Source: an uncultured Myxococcales bacterium (lineage in GTDB: Bacteria; Myxococcota_A; UBA9042). Taken from it: 64,000 nucleotides of DNA. Position 1 is the first letter of the stretch; every line of letters begins with the position of its first letter. Where the stretch lies: NCBI GenBank assembly GCA_903919145.1, contig CAIXGW010000246.1, forward strand, positions 36,479 through 100,478. Reading direction: 5' to 3'. The notes under the pieces are model-generated. The model did not search any database, was not told where the DNA came from, and saw nothing but the letters and a program-made list of their open reading frames with translations. The position numbers and the translations under genes are program-made. Shown here one piece after another: positions 1-12,986 of the stretch.

Positions 1-25
1 CGACGCCGACCTTGATGCGCTGCAT
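1..25 (-). CDS. 5' end of an unidentified gene running off the left edge
   Basis: Only the first eight codons are inside the window; they read Met-Gln-Arg-Ile-Lys-Val-Gly-Val. An AGGA ribosome-binding motif lies about nine bases upstream of the ATG. The basic-hydrophobic start resembles the Rossmann-fold opening of glyceraldehyde-3-phosphate dehydrogenase, which would fit a place beside enolase, but eight residues cannot establish the family. It is transcribed away from enolase. Confidence 0.4.
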
Positions 26-2101
<2,076 letters not shown>

Positions 2102-2105
<4 letters not shown>

Positions 2106-2476
2106 AGAAATCGGTTGTGGACATGGTCGTGGCCGGCCTGGTGTTGTGCGGCTTGGCCGCCTGCACACCTGTCGTCGGCGACAAGTGCCAGTACAATTCG
2201 CAGTGCGGCAGCACCCTGACCTGTGACACCTCGGTCGTGGACGGCTACTGCCTCAAAGCTGGCTGCCGCCAGGGCGAATGTCCCGCTGAGGCGACCTGCG
2301 TCGACTTTGGCACGGACACCAGCTATTGCATGCGCACGTGCGCGCCCGATGACGAGTGCCGCGATGGCTTTACCTGCCGGGCGGCGGTCGAGTGCAGCGG
2401 CGACGCCAGCCTGGCGGTGGACAGCGGCCACCCCTGTAGCTGGGAAGCCAAGTCCTTCTGCGGGATCAAGCCGTGA
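2102..2476 (+). CDS. Cys-rich small lipoprotein
   Basis: 124 residues from a TTG start that overlaps the previous stop by four bases and is preceded by a GGAGAAAG ribosome-binding site; a longer frame from 2033 lacks these features. The signal ends in Leu-Ala-Ala-Cys. The mature part has about a dozen cysteines in short spacings (C-x5-C, C-x6-C, C-x3-C), the pattern of disulphide-stabilised EGF- or Dickkopf-like exported domains common in Myxococcota-type genomes. No enzymatic motif is visible. The stop overlaps the next gene's GTG start. Confidence 0.72.
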
Positions 2477-3090
2477 AGGGACCCGCGGCGGCCTTGGGGC
2501 AGGCTGCTGTGCTGGCCTGCCTGATCGGCTGCGGCGCGGGGCAGGTTGAGCGGGCTGATGCCGACGAGGCTGTCCCGCGTTCAGCCACTGACGAGCAAGC
2601 TGAGCCCACGCCGGTGCGCGGGGGCAGCGGTGCCCGCCCCGAGCCCCAGGAACCCAGAGGCTCAGGGGCGCGCGCGGAGCCGGCGGTGCCAGGGCCGCTG
2701 ACCATCCCGCGGCCGGCGCTGGATCGGGTCGTGGCTGCGGGTCCAGGGGCGCTGTTGGCCCAGGTCGTGCTGCAGCCCGAGCGCGGCCCCGACAACAAGT
2801 TCATTGGATTCCGCATCGTCTCGCTGTTTGGCGATACCCCAGAAGTGCTGCGCTATGGGGTGCGGCCGGGCGATCTGTTGCTCAGCTGCCAGGGCCAGCG
2901 CATCGTGACGCCCGGCGATTTGTTGACGGTATTTCAGCGCTTGCGCGGTGCTCGCAGCGTCGAGGTGCAGGTGCGACGGGCCGGCGCCACGGTGGTCCTG
3001 CAGTGGCCGGTCGTCGAGGCGGGCTGGCGGGCCCAGCGCCCGGCGGCGGTAGCTGCGCCGCAAGCCGTCACGCCTGCCACAGGCCGTTGA
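2473..3090 (+). CDS. PDZ-domain lipoprotein (GspC-like C-terminal domain)
   Basis: 205 residues from a GTG start overlapping the upstream stop (GTGA). The signal ends in a good Leu-Ile-Gly-Cys lipobox near residue 16, followed by a charged Glu/Pro/Arg-rich linker to about residue 75. The last 110 residues form a single PDZ-like unit with GFRIVSLFG, GVRPGDLLLSCQGQRI and a closing beta pair, close to the PDZ domain of type II secretion protein C. No secretion genes are nearby, so a role as a periplasmic peptide-binding scaffold is inferred. The 3' end overlaps the convergent methyltransferase gene by 23 bases. Confidence 0.75.
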   Translation: MKGPAAALGQAAVLACLIGCGAGQVERADADEAVPRSATDEQAEPTPVRGGSGARPEPQEPRGSGARAEPAVPGPLTIPRPALDRVVAAGPGALLAQVVLQPERGPDNKFIGFRIVSLFGDTPEVLRYGVRPGDLLLSCQGQRIVTPGDLLTVFQRLRGARSVEVQVRRAGATVVLQWPVVEAGWRAQRPAAVAAPQAVTPATGR

Positions 3091-4924
3091 GCACGTCCAG
3101 CGCCATCTCAAACTTGTTGAACGGCGGCATCAGGTAGGTGCCTGCCACCTGACTGCGCACGGCGGTTAGAAATTCGCGTGCAATCGCCACCCCTTCGGCA
3201 GGGCCCTTGTCTCCCGCTCGGTCCATGCGATCGCGCACGGCCTGGGGAATCGCCATGCCCGGTACTTCATTGTGGATGAAGTGGGCGTGGCGGGCATTGC
3301 GCAGCGGCAGCACGCCGACCACCAGCGGAATCGTCGGCTGGGCAAGGTCGATAAAGCGCTGCAGGTCCTGCGGGTCGTAGAGCGGCTGGGTGAGGGCGTA
3401 CTGCGCTCCAGCGGCGACCTTGGCATGGAATCGCTCAATTTCCTTTGGCAAGTCGTCAGCGGTGGGGTTGACGGCGCAGGAGATGTGAAAGTCGCTGCGA
3501 AAGGGCAGGGCCTTGCCGTTGGCGTCCTCTCCGCGGTTGAGGCGGGCGAGGGTGGCGATAAGGCCGATCGAGTCCACCTCAAACACGCCCTTGGCCCCCG
3601 GATAGTCGCCAAGCGACGGCGGATCGCCGGTGACGCAGAGCATGTGTCGAATTCCCAAGGCATGCGCACCCATGCACTCGCTCAGCAGCCCCAGCAGGTT
3701 GCGATCGCGGCAGCTGACGTGCAGCAAAATCTCAATGTCGACCTGTTGGCGTATCAAAACCGCCAGGGCCAGGGGGCTCATGCGCGCGGTCGCCAGCGGC
3801 GAGTCGGCGATGTTGATCGCGTCAATGCCGGCGCGGCGCAGCGCCACGGCCCCCATCACCAACCGCTCGGCATCCACGCCGCGCGGCGGATCGAGCTCTA
3901 CAGACACGGCAAATTCGCCGCGGCGCAGCTTCTCGTCAAAGGTCGAGAGGATCTGTGGCGCGGCCGGTTCGCTGTCGGCGCTTTGGTCGCGCAGCTCGAT
4001 GGACAGGGGGGCGTCGGCAGGGCCTGGGGCGCGCACGCCAACCCGCTCTACCATGCGCGCGACGTGCGTTGGCTTGGTGCCGCAGCAGCCGCCAATCATG
4101 TGCACGCCCTGGCCGGCGACCCGCAGGGCCCACTCGCCAAAGTACTCGGGCGAGGCTACATAGACATAGCGGCCCTCTACCAGCTGCGGCATGCCGGCGT
4201 TGGGTGACAAGCACAGCCGCGCCCCCGGCACCCGGCGCATGCGCTCCAGTACCACGTCCAGACCCTGCGGACCCACCGAGCAGTTGGCGCCGACTGCCGC
4301 TGCGCCCGCCGCCAGCATGGTGCGTGCCACCTCTTCGGGCTTGTGGCCAAAAAGGGTCTTGCCTTCATCGGTAAAGGTGGCCATTGCCACAAAGGCCGCG
4401 TCTGGCTGCACCGAGGCAATCGCCTCTGCGCACAGGGCCAGCTCGGTCAGATCGCCAAAAGTTTCCAGGATTAGCAGGTCTGGATCGGCATCCAGCAGCG
4501 CCGTGATCTGCTCGACAAAGGCCTGCTTGGCTGCGACGCGGGTCAGCCGGCCGATCGGCTCCAGCGGCTGGCCCAGCGGCCCGATCGACGCCGCCACCAG
4601 CGGGCGGTTGTGCGGCGGGCGGGTCGCTGCGGCCTGGCGGGCCAGCTCGATCCCGGCGCGGTTGATGGCGGGGACCTGGTCGGCCAGCTGGGCGCGCTGC
4701 AGGCGAAAACGGTTGGCGCCAAAGGTGTTGGTGGTCAGCACCATCGCCCCGGCATCGACGTAGGCGCGGTGGATGCGCCGCACCAGCTGCGGGTCGCTCA
4801 GGTTCAGCCCGTCAAAGGCACGGTCAAAGCCAACGCCGTGGTCGTAAAGCTCGGTGCCCATGGCGCCATCAAGCACAAGGACGCGCTCATCCAGCAGCGC
4901 CTCCAACTGCTGTCTTGTCAGCAT
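3068..4924 (-). CDS. Bifunctional homocysteine S-methyltransferase / 5,10-methylenetetrahydrofolate reductase
   Basis: 618 residues, the size of YitJ-type fusions. Residues 1-300 are a homocysteine S-methyltransferase barrel with the DGAMGTEL start and the three zinc-ligand cysteines, Cys215 in GANCSVGP and Cys280-Cys281 in GGCCGTKPTH. Residues 330-618 are a MetF-like flavoprotein domain with the VELDPPRG opening, CVTGDPPSLGDYPG and the CAVNP and TQPLYD segments. It would make 5-methyl-THF and transfer a methyl group to homocysteine to form methionine; whether the donor is methyl-THF or S-methylmethionine cannot be read here. Its 3' end overlaps the convergent PDZ lipoprotein gene. Confidence 0.93.
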   Translation of the reverse strand: MLTRQQLEALLDERVLVLDGAMGTELYDHGVGFDRAFDGLNLSDPQLVRRIHRAYVDAGAMVLTTNTFGANRFRLQRAQLADQVPAINRAGIELARQAAATRPPHNRPLVAASIGPLGQPLEPIGRLTRVAAKQAFVEQITALLDADPDLLILETFGDLTELALCAEAIASVQPDAAFVAMATFTDEGKTLFGHKPEEVARTMLAAGAAAVGANCSVGPQGLDVVLERMRRVPGARLCLSPNAGMPQLVEGRYVYVASPEYFGEWALRVAGQGVHMIGGCCGTKPTHVARMVERVGVRAPGPADAPLSIELRDQSADSEPAAPQILSTFDEKLRRGEFAVSVELDPPRGVDAERLVMGAVALRRAGIDAINIADSPLATARMSPLALAVLIRQQVDIEILLHVSCRDRNLLGLLSECMGAHALGIRHMLCVTGDPPSLGDYPGAKGVFEVDSIGLIATLARLNRGEDANGKALPFRSDFHISCAVNPTADDLPKEIERFHAKVAAGAQYALTQPLYDPQDLQRFIDLAQPTIPLVVGVLPLRNARHAHFIHNEVPGMAIPQAVRDRMDRAGDKGPAEGVAIAREFLTAVRSQVAGTYLMPPFNKFEMALDVLNGLWQA

Positions 4925-5079
4925 GTCTGCCTCGAAAAAGCTGAGGGGCCGTCAGCCGCTGGCAACGCTCTCTCCGCGCCACCGCCGCACAACTCGCTCG
5001 CCTTGGGAAATGTCAGCACGGCGGGGCTGGAATTTGGCAATGCCCTACTCGCTGTTGGCCGTTGAGCGGCGATGTCCAG

Positions 5080-7113
<2,034 letters not shown>

Positions 7114-7346
7114 GGACGCCTCCTACACTTACCAAGGAGGCACCGTAGCACTGCCGATCATGCTGTGTCAAATGCCTTGGTCAACACGGCCCCCTGGCAT
7201 AGACCGGCAATGTTGAACAGTTACAAGTGGTGCCCCGCGAGTCACGGGGCGTTTGGCTGTCGCCCTCCATCACGGCTTCGCAACGGCGCGGACGCCCTGG
7301 CCGCTGGCCGGTTGCGCCGCACCGCCACAGGCGCGAGACTGCGGCG

Positions 7347-8159
7347 ATGAACCGCCTTTCTGCCCTTGCCAAGGTTGTCCTGCCCCTGCTCGCTGTTGCG
7401 GCCGTGGGGGTGGCGCTGTGGTTGCCTTCGGCCGAGCCCCGCCGCCCGCCGCCACCGGTCCTGGACACCGACGCCACGGCGGCGATCAAGCCCCCGGCCC
7501 CACCGCCGCCGCCGCCGCCCCTGCAACCGCTAGGTCCTCGCGCCGCCAGCGATTTTCCCCAAGGCCAGCCGTGGCAGGGCGGTTCTTTGACCGGTACTGC
7601 CTGGCTGCCCGTGCGGCCGCACACCGCTTGGCTGGTGGTGGCGCCCGCAGCCGGAGAGGACGGTGCGGCGGCCGTGCCAATGCTGCGCAACCTATGGACC
7701 AGCCGCGATATTGCTGTGGTGCTGCTGGCCGCGCCTCCCACCGCCGCTGTGGCCGAGCCGGCCGAAGAGCGCCAGCGCGCGGATCAACGCTGGGGGGTGG
7801 CCCTGGACGCCCTGGCTCAGCAGCATCCTGGGTCGATGGCGGTGCTGCTTGGCTCGGCGGCGGCAGGAGAGGCAGCGCTGCGCTGGGCCGCGGACCCGCG
7901 GGTCCTGGCGGTGGCGGCGTTGGACGCTGGCGCCGACCTGCCGTTTCTGCAGGACCCGGCCTGGCGCGGGGCGGCGGCCAAGAAACACCTGTGGATTGGC
8001 GGCGCCGAGGCGCGGGCCCAGGATGCCGATCGGCTGATCCGCGGGCTGCCCCACGCGCGGGCGGTGGCGCGCGGCCACGGCGACGGGCTGCTGTGGCTGG
8101 CAGAGCTGGACCAGCGCGCGGCGCTAAGCGGCTGGCTGGCCAGCGCCTTGGGGCAGTAG
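7347..8159 (+). CDS. Exported alpha/beta-hydrolase-like protein, probably non-catalytic
   Basis: 270 residues from the ATG at 7347; the frame is open to 7227, but the earlier codons look non-coding. A single N-terminal hydrophobic helix (residues 8-27) serves as signal or anchor and is followed by a Pro-rich linker with an eight-residue proline run. The remainder resembles an alpha/beta-hydrolase core: AVLLGSAAAGEAAL sits where the nucleophile elbow would be, but as G-S-A-A-A instead of G-x-S-x-G, and a late HGDG could be the His loop. The missing nucleophile suggests a binding or structural role. Family assignment is tentative. Confidence 0.5.
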   Translation: MNRLSALAKVVLPLLAVAAVGVALWLPSAEPRRPPPPVLDTDATAAIKPPAPPPPPPPLQPLGPRAASDFPQGQPWQGGSLTGTAWLPVRPHTAWLVVAPAAGEDGAAAVPMLRNLWTSRDIAVVLLAAPPTAAVAEPAEERQRADQRWGVALDALAQQHPGSMAVLLGSAAAGEAALRWAADPRVLAVAALDAGADLPFLQDPAWRGAAAKKHLWIGGAEARAQDADRLIRGLPHARAVARGHGDGLLWLAELDQRAALSGWLASALGQ

Positions 8160-8226
8160 CCGCTCGCGATCGCCTCGGCTACACTCGGCCGCCCTTGGGC
8201 AGCAGTGCCAGCCCGCGAGATTGCTC

Positions 8227-9591
8227 ATGCTCGACATCAAGTACGTGGTCGCCAACGCGGAAGCCGTGGCGCAGAACATCAAGAACCGCTTTGCCCACGG
8301 CGATGTGCCGGCTTTGCTAGAGGCCTATCAGCTGCGCAACCAGGTGCTGACGCAGCTGGAGCAGCTGCGCTACTTTGCCAATGTGATCGCCAAACAGACC
8401 GGCAAGCCTGAGCTGGACGACGCCGGGCTGTATGGGCTGATTCCGGCGTGGTTGTTTGAGCCGCTGGCGATCGAAGAGGTCAGCGACTGCAAGGCCAAGG
8501 ACCGGGTGTGGCTGGTGGGGATAGGCAAGCAGATCAAGATGCTGGTGCCCGACCTGGAAAAGCAGGTGGGCGAGCTTGAGCAGAAGCAAGAGGTCCTGGC
8601 GCGCCAGCTGCCCAACTTGACCCATCCCGACGTGCCGCTGGGTTGCACCGACGACGATCACCGGGTGGTGCGGCTGGTGGGCACACCGCGGCAGTTTGAA
8701 TTTGAGCCCGAAGACCACGTGGTGATCAGCGAGCGGCTGGGGCTGGTGGATTTTGAAGCCGGCGCCAAGGTGGCCGGTCAGAAGTTCTACTTCCTCAAGA
8801 ATCAGATGGTGATCCTGGACCTGGCGCTGCAGCGCTTTGCCATCGATGTGCTAGTGCGCAAAGGCTTTACCCCAGTGGTGACGCCGGACCTGGCCAAGCC
8901 CTCGATCCTAGAGGGGATTGGCTTTAACCCGCGCGGCGCAGAGACCCAGGTTTACTCGGTGGCCAACCACGACCTGTGCTTGGTAGGCACGGCCGAGATC
9001 ACCATTGGCGGCATGTTGGCCGGGCAGATCCTGGATCCAGGACAGCTTCCCGTAAAGATCGCCGGCATTTCGCACTGCTTCCGCACCGAGGCTGGCTCGG
9101 CGGGGCGCGAGTCGCGCGGGCTGTATCGGGTCCATCAGTTCACCAAGGTCGAGATGTTTGTGTTCTGCGAAGGGGACACGGCGGTCAGCGATGCACAGCA
9201 TGAAGAGCTGCTGGCGATTGAAGAGGAGATCTTTCAGGCGCTAGAGGTTCCCTACCGGGTGCTCGACATCGCGGCGGGAGACTTGGGCGCACCGGCCTAT
9301 CGCAAGTTTGACATCGAGGCGTGGATGCCAGGGCGCGGCGCCTACGGTGAAGTCACATCGACCAGCAATTGCACCGACTTTCAGGCGCGGCGCCTGGACA
9401 TCCGCTACCGCAGCGAAGAGGGCGCGCGGCCGCGCTTTGTCCACACGCTCAATGGCACGGCGATCGCGCTGTCTCGCGGTCTGATTGCGGTGCTGGAAAA
9501 CCACCAGCAAGCCGACGGCTCGGTGACCATGCCCAAGGCCCTGTTGCCGTATCTGCCCTGGGACCGCATTGGCCCGGTGCTGCGGCGCTGA
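8227..9591 (+). CDS. serS: Serine--tRNA ligase
   Basis: Charges tRNA-Ser (and tRNA-Sec) with serine. The 454-residue product has the N-terminal long helical arm (residues 30-125) and a class II catalytic domain. The TxE serine-binding loop reads LVGTAEITIGG, motif 2 reads CFRTEAGSAGRESRGLYR and motif 3 is the LNGTAIALSRGLIAVLEN segment. ATG 8227 (MLDIKYVV) is preferred to the in-frame TTG at 8221 because it gives the normal SerRS start. A TACACT box at 8180-8185 could be a -10 element, without a clear partner. The gene stands alone between two exported-protein genes. Confidence 0.97.
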   Translation: MLDIKYVVANAEAVAQNIKNRFAHGDVPALLEAYQLRNQVLTQLEQLRYFANVIAKQTGKPELDDAGLYGLIPAWLFEPLAIEEVSDCKAKDRVWLVGIGKQIKMLVPDLEKQVGELEQKQEVLARQLPNLTHPDVPLGCTDDDHRVVRLVGTPRQFEFEPEDHVVISERLGLVDFEAGAKVAGQKFYFLKNQMVILDLALQRFAIDVLVRKGFTPVVTPDLAKPSILEGIGFNPRGAETQVYSVANHDLCLVGTAEITIGGMLAGQILDPGQLPVKIAGISHCFRTEAGSAGRESRGLYRVHQFTKVEMFVFCEGDTAVSDAQHEELLAIEEEIFQALEVPYRVLDIAAGDLGAPAYRKFDIEAWMPGRGAYGEVTSTSNCTDFQARRLDIRYRSEEGARPRFVHTLNGTAIALSRGLIAVLENHQQADGSVTMPKALLPYLPWDRIGPVLRR

Positions 9592-9647
9592 TACCTGGAC
9601 CATTGAATTAGTCTAAGATTGTGCAGTGCAACCTGGTGGGGGACTGA

Positions 9648-11129
9648 ATGGCGCTTGGGATGGTCACAGCGGGCAGGGCGCAGGGTTCTGTGGGGGTACT
9701 GGCCATGGCGGGGCTGGCGACGGTGGCACTGGCGACCGCCGCGCCGGCCCACGCTGAGCTGCCCGGCAGTGTAGAGGTTGGCATTTTTGGCGGCTACGAC
9801 CTCAAGAATGAGCGCAACGAGCTGGGCAATGCCCAAGACAAGCAAGAGGTGCCTCAGGCCGCGCCTGGCTTTGGGCTGCGGGTGGGGTACTCGTTTGTCG
9901 AGCGCTTCGGCTTTGAGCTGGAAGGCAAGTACGTGCTGTCCAAGCTTAAAAAATCAGGGGACTCGGCGCCGATTGTCGGAGCCCGCGGCCACGTGCTGTT
10001 CAATCTGCTGACCGACGGAGCGGTGCGGCCCTTTGTGCGCGTGGGCGTTGGCACCGACGTGTTGATGACCAGCTCCAAGAAAGTGACTCAGCAGACCGAC
10101 CCCGATGGGGCGACGCTGGTGGGCCTTGGCTCGCGCTTTGCCCTGACCGACGAGCTCGGGGCCCGCCTGGACCTGGTGGGCTTGGCGGTGGCGGGCCGCA
10201 GCGCGACCATTGTGATGGAAGCTGAGGCTTGGCTGGGGCTGTACTACACGCTGGGTGGCACCCCGCGCGACACCGACGGCGACGGCATCATCGACAAGCT
10301 CGACAAATGCTTGACCAGCAAAGAAGACAAAGACGGCTGGCAGGACACCGACGGCTGCCCCGACCCCGACAACGACGGCGACGGCATCTTGGACGGCATC
10401 GACAATTGCGTGGATGAAGCCGAGGTCAAGAATGGCCTCAAGGACGCCGATGGCTGCCCAGACGGCGACAAGGACGGCGACAAGATCGAGGACGGCGACG
10501 ACAAGTGCCCAGAAAAACCAGAGAACATCAACGGATTTGAAGACGCCGATGGCTGCCCCGACGACCCAGACGCCGACAAGGACGGTATTGCCGACAGCCA
10601 AGACAAGTGCCCCAAGGACCCTGAGACCAAGAACGGCTTTCAGGACGCCGACGGCTGCCCAGACAGCGAGCCCGACACCGATGGCGATGGCCTGGTCGAC
10701 AGCCAAGACAAGTGCCCGGAAAAGCCTGAGACTGTTAACAGCTATCAGGACGAAGACGGCTGCCCCGACGCCGTGCCAGAAAAGCTCAAGAAATTCTCTG
10801 GCGCGATCAAGGGCATTGAGTTCGAGACCGGCTCGGCCAAGATCATCGCCAGCTCCTTTAAGATCCTAGACGGCGCCGTGGCGGTCCTGCAGGAGTTCAA
10901 GGACACCCGCATGGAGATCCAAGGCCACACCGACAACGCGGGCGCCATTGACCTGAATAGGAAATTGTCCTTGGACCGCGCGGAGTCCGTCAAGGCCTAC
11001 TTTGTCGAGAAGGGCATCTTTGCCGAGCGCATCACCACCTTGGGCTTGGGGCCGGACAAGCCGCTGGCCGACAACAAGGACGCCAAGGGCCGCGCCAAGA
11101 ACCGGCGCATTGAGTTCAAGCTGATGTAG
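9648..11129 (+). CDS. OmpA-family outer-membrane protein with thrombospondin type 3 repeats
   Basis: 493 residues. A signal peptide (residues 1-36, ending Ala-His-Ala) is followed by an eight-strand-type beta-barrel domain (about 37-200), then five or six TSP3-type calcium-binding repeats (about 206-375) of the form DxDGDGI-D-x-D-x-C and NGFxDxDGCPD, and finally an OmpA/MotB peptidoglycan-binding domain (380-493) with IQGHTDNAG and NRRIEFKLM. It should link the outer membrane to the cell wall, with the Asp-rich repeats as a rigid calcium-dependent stalk. A GGGGGA ribosome-binding site precedes the ATG; a second ATG four codons on is possible. Confidence 0.93.
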   Translation: MALGMVTAGRAQGSVGVLAMAGLATVALATAAPAHAELPGSVEVGIFGGYDLKNERNELGNAQDKQEVPQAAPGFGLRVGYSFVERFGFELEGKYVLSKLKKSGDSAPIVGARGHVLFNLLTDGAVRPFVRVGVGTDVLMTSSKKVTQQTDPDGATLVGLGSRFALTDELGARLDLVGLAVAGRSATIVMEAEAWLGLYYTLGGTPRDTDGDGIIDKLDKCLTSKEDKDGWQDTDGCPDPDNDGDGILDGIDNCVDEAEVKNGLKDADGCPDGDKDGDKIEDGDDKCPEKPENINGFEDADGCPDDPDADKDGIADSQDKCPKDPETKNGFQDADGCPDSEPDTDGDGLVDSQDKCPEKPETVNSYQDEDGCPDAVPEKLKKFSGAIKGIEFETGSAKIIASSFKILDGAVAVLQEFKDTRMEIQGHTDNAGAIDLNRKLSLDRAESVKAYFVEKGIFAERITTLGLGPDKPLADNKDAKGRAKNRRIEFKLM

Positions 11130-11161
11130 CTTTGCGGCTGCCCCGGGTGGTTGGTGAAGGC

Positions 11162-11200
11162 GGTCAGTGCAGGTGGTCAGTGCAGGTGGTCGGTGCAGGT
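11162..11200 (+). repeat. Three tandem 13-bp repeats ahead of the LOG gene
   Basis: GGTCAGTGCAGGT occurs at 11162-11174 and 11175-11187, then with one change (GGTCGGTGCAGGT) at 11188-11200. The last copy provides the AGGTGGGG ribosome-binding region of the gene starting at 11207, so copy-number change would alter the leader of that mRNA. Confidence 0.85.
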
Positions 11201-11206
11201 GGGGCA

Positions 11207-11749
11207 ATGGCTGGTGGACCGCGGGTGTGCGTGTTTTTGGGCTCCCAGACTGGCGCTGACCAAGTCTTTCTGCAGGCCGCGCGCGATCTTGGCCGCGGTC
11301 TGGCCCTGGCGGGTCAGGCCGTCATCTATGGCGGGGCGCGCATCGGCTGCATGGGGGCGCTGGCCGACGCCGCGCTGGCCGCGGGCGGCGAGGTGATCGG
11401 CGTTATGCCCCAGCGCCTGATCGACCGCGAGGTGGCGCACCGCGGCCTGACCCAGCTTGAAGTCGTCCAGTCGATGGCCGAGCGCAAGGCCCTGATGCAC
11501 GACCTGTGCGACGCTTATGCGGTGCTGCCCGGAGGTTTTGGCACCCTGGACGAGCTCTTTGAGGTGCTGACGGCCCGCCAGCTGGGCGAGCACAGCCACC
11601 GCATAGTGATCGTCGACGTCGCCGGCTACTGGCAGGCGCTGGCCGATCAGCTGCAGAGAATGGGCCAAGAGGAGTTCAGTCGCGCTGAATTCCTGGCGTT
11701 TGTCCAGTGGGCCGCCAGCGTTGACCAGGCGCTGGCCCTGCTGGCCTAG
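11207..11749 (+). CDS. LOG-family cytokinin riboside 5'-monophosphate phosphoribohydrolase (TIGR00730-like)
   Basis: 180 residues, the usual length. The Rossmann-type fold has GSQTGADQ near the N-terminus, the nucleotide-binding YGGARIGCMG and the family signature PGGFGTLDELFE, with the catalytic Arg/Glu pair implied. Such enzymes hydrolyse the N-glycosidic bond of nucleoside 5'-monophosphates; many bacterial members were once mislabelled lysine decarboxylases. The ATG at 11207 is chosen because the 25 upstream in-frame codons lie in the tandem repeat and are not conserved-looking. It stands between two exported-protein genes. Confidence 0.9.
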   Translation: MAGGPRVCVFLGSQTGADQVFLQAARDLGRGLALAGQAVIYGGARIGCMGALADAALAAGGEVIGVMPQRLIDREVAHRGLTQLEVVQSMAERKALMHDLCDAYAVLPGGFGTLDELFEVLTARQLGEHSHRIVIVDVAGYWQALADQLQRMGQEEFSRAEFLAFVQWAASVDQALALLA

Positions 11750-11852
11750 GAGTCTGCCCGGGGCTCTCGCGAAAGGGTCCTTGGGGGGCTCGCGGAGCGG
11801 CGATGACGGTGCGATCGCGGCGGGCCGCAGCGGCCGCCTGATCGGCAGGTGG

Positions 11853-12821
11853 ATGGTGAAGTGTATGATATGGCTTTGTAAGTTTTTGATGTCGGTGGTT
11901 GCGGCGGCGGCGCTGGGGGGGCTTGGCGGCTGTGGATCGGCGCCTCAGGTCCGCAGCCAAGTCCAAGCGCAGCCGCGGTTGGAACAGCCGCTGGCCGATG
12001 AGCAGGCCTACCTGCGCCAAGCCGGCGTGGACCCAGCGCAGCTCCAGTGCAGCGCCGCCAACCGCTGGAGCACCACCCTGCGCGGCGATGCCCGCTTTAC
12101 CGCCGAACAGATCATCGATGAACTCAGCAGGTTGGGTGCCACGGTGCCCGCAGACCAGGCCAAGGAAGCGCGCAAGCGGGTCACCGATGCGGTTTTTTGG
12201 CGGCTCATCCTCACGCAGATCCTGGAAGGCCAGCTGCACAACCTGGGCGCGGCGGTGCTGCCGGGCGCGACGCTGACCGATGGCCGACCGGTGCTGATCT
12301 TCCGCACGGGCTTTACCGCCGACCCCGAGCTGCCGGGCAGCTGCGTGCAGAGCCTGCTGGGCGCAGGGGTGCGCCACATCGTCAACCTCTACGCCGGGCC
12401 CATGCCGACTCAGGCACTGGAAGAGGGCGAAAAGCGCGCCGTTGTGGCGGTCGGTGGCACCTACTTCAGCGCCCGCAGCGATCCGCAAGCCGGCAATTGG
12501 CGAGAGGACCTGCGCGAAGGCGACGGCGATCAAGCCCGTCAAGCCGCCTACAAGGCCGTGGCCGAGCTGATCCGCAACCACATCTTGCGGCCGGGCGGCG
12601 GGCCCCTGCGCGGCCACGTGCAGCTGCACTGCGGCGGAGGGATGCACCGGACCGGCATGATCATCGGCGTGGTTGAGCGCTGCCTGGGCGGCGTGGCCAT
12701 GCCCCAGGTCGCCGACCACTACAAGCGCCATGTCGGCTGGCGCTCCGATGCCCAGCTGGGCGGGTTTGAGCCTGAAAATCTGCGATTTATTGAAGGTTTT
12801 GACTGCGGGCTGCTGCGCTGA
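11853..12821 (+). CDS. Lipoprotein with a tyrosine/dual-specificity phosphatase loop
   Basis: 322 residues from ATG 11853; the frame is open from 11700 but those codons overlap the LOG gene. The signal ends in Leu-Gly-Gly-Cys (Cys27). The C-terminal half contains the His-Cys-x5-Arg-Thr-Gly phosphatase loop HCGGGMHRTG, with nucleophile Cys260 and Arg266, in a domain opened by a VRHIVNLYAG strand as in dual-specificity phosphatases. An Asp general acid is possible in the preceding YFSARSD segment. The region 60-150 is helical and unassigned. A periplasmic or surface phosphatase is inferred; the substrate could be a phosphoprotein, phosphoinositide or inositol phosphate. Confidence 0.75.
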   Translation: MVKCMIWLCKFLMSVVAAAALGGLGGCGSAPQVRSQVQAQPRLEQPLADEQAYLRQAGVDPAQLQCSAANRWSTTLRGDARFTAEQIIDELSRLGATVPADQAKEARKRVTDAVFWRLILTQILEGQLHNLGAAVLPGATLTDGRPVLIFRTGFTADPELPGSCVQSLLGAGVRHIVNLYAGPMPTQALEEGEKRAVVAVGGTYFSARSDPQAGNWREDLREGDGDQARQAAYKAVAELIRNHILRPGGGPLRGHVQLHCGGGMHRTGMIIGVVERCLGGVAMPQVADHYKRHVGWRSDAQLGGFEPENLRFIEGFDCGLLR

Positions 12822-12986
12822 CCGCCGGCTGCCGATCCGCTACTGGGGCATCGCAACCCCACCGTTGGGCGGGTGTCTGGATGGTTGGTTGACAGGGGAA
12901 GCGCTCTGCCGCACCTTGAGAAGCGGATGCGGCACCTTGGCGGGCCAGTAAGGCCGCTGCGCACGGTGTGCCAGGAGGACCTCACC

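Noticed and set aside
11755..11790. Possible tenth repeat copy (GCGAAAGGGTCCTTGG)
   Set aside because: The core CCCCCC is missing and several positions differ, so it cannot be separated from chance; worth including only in a profile search.
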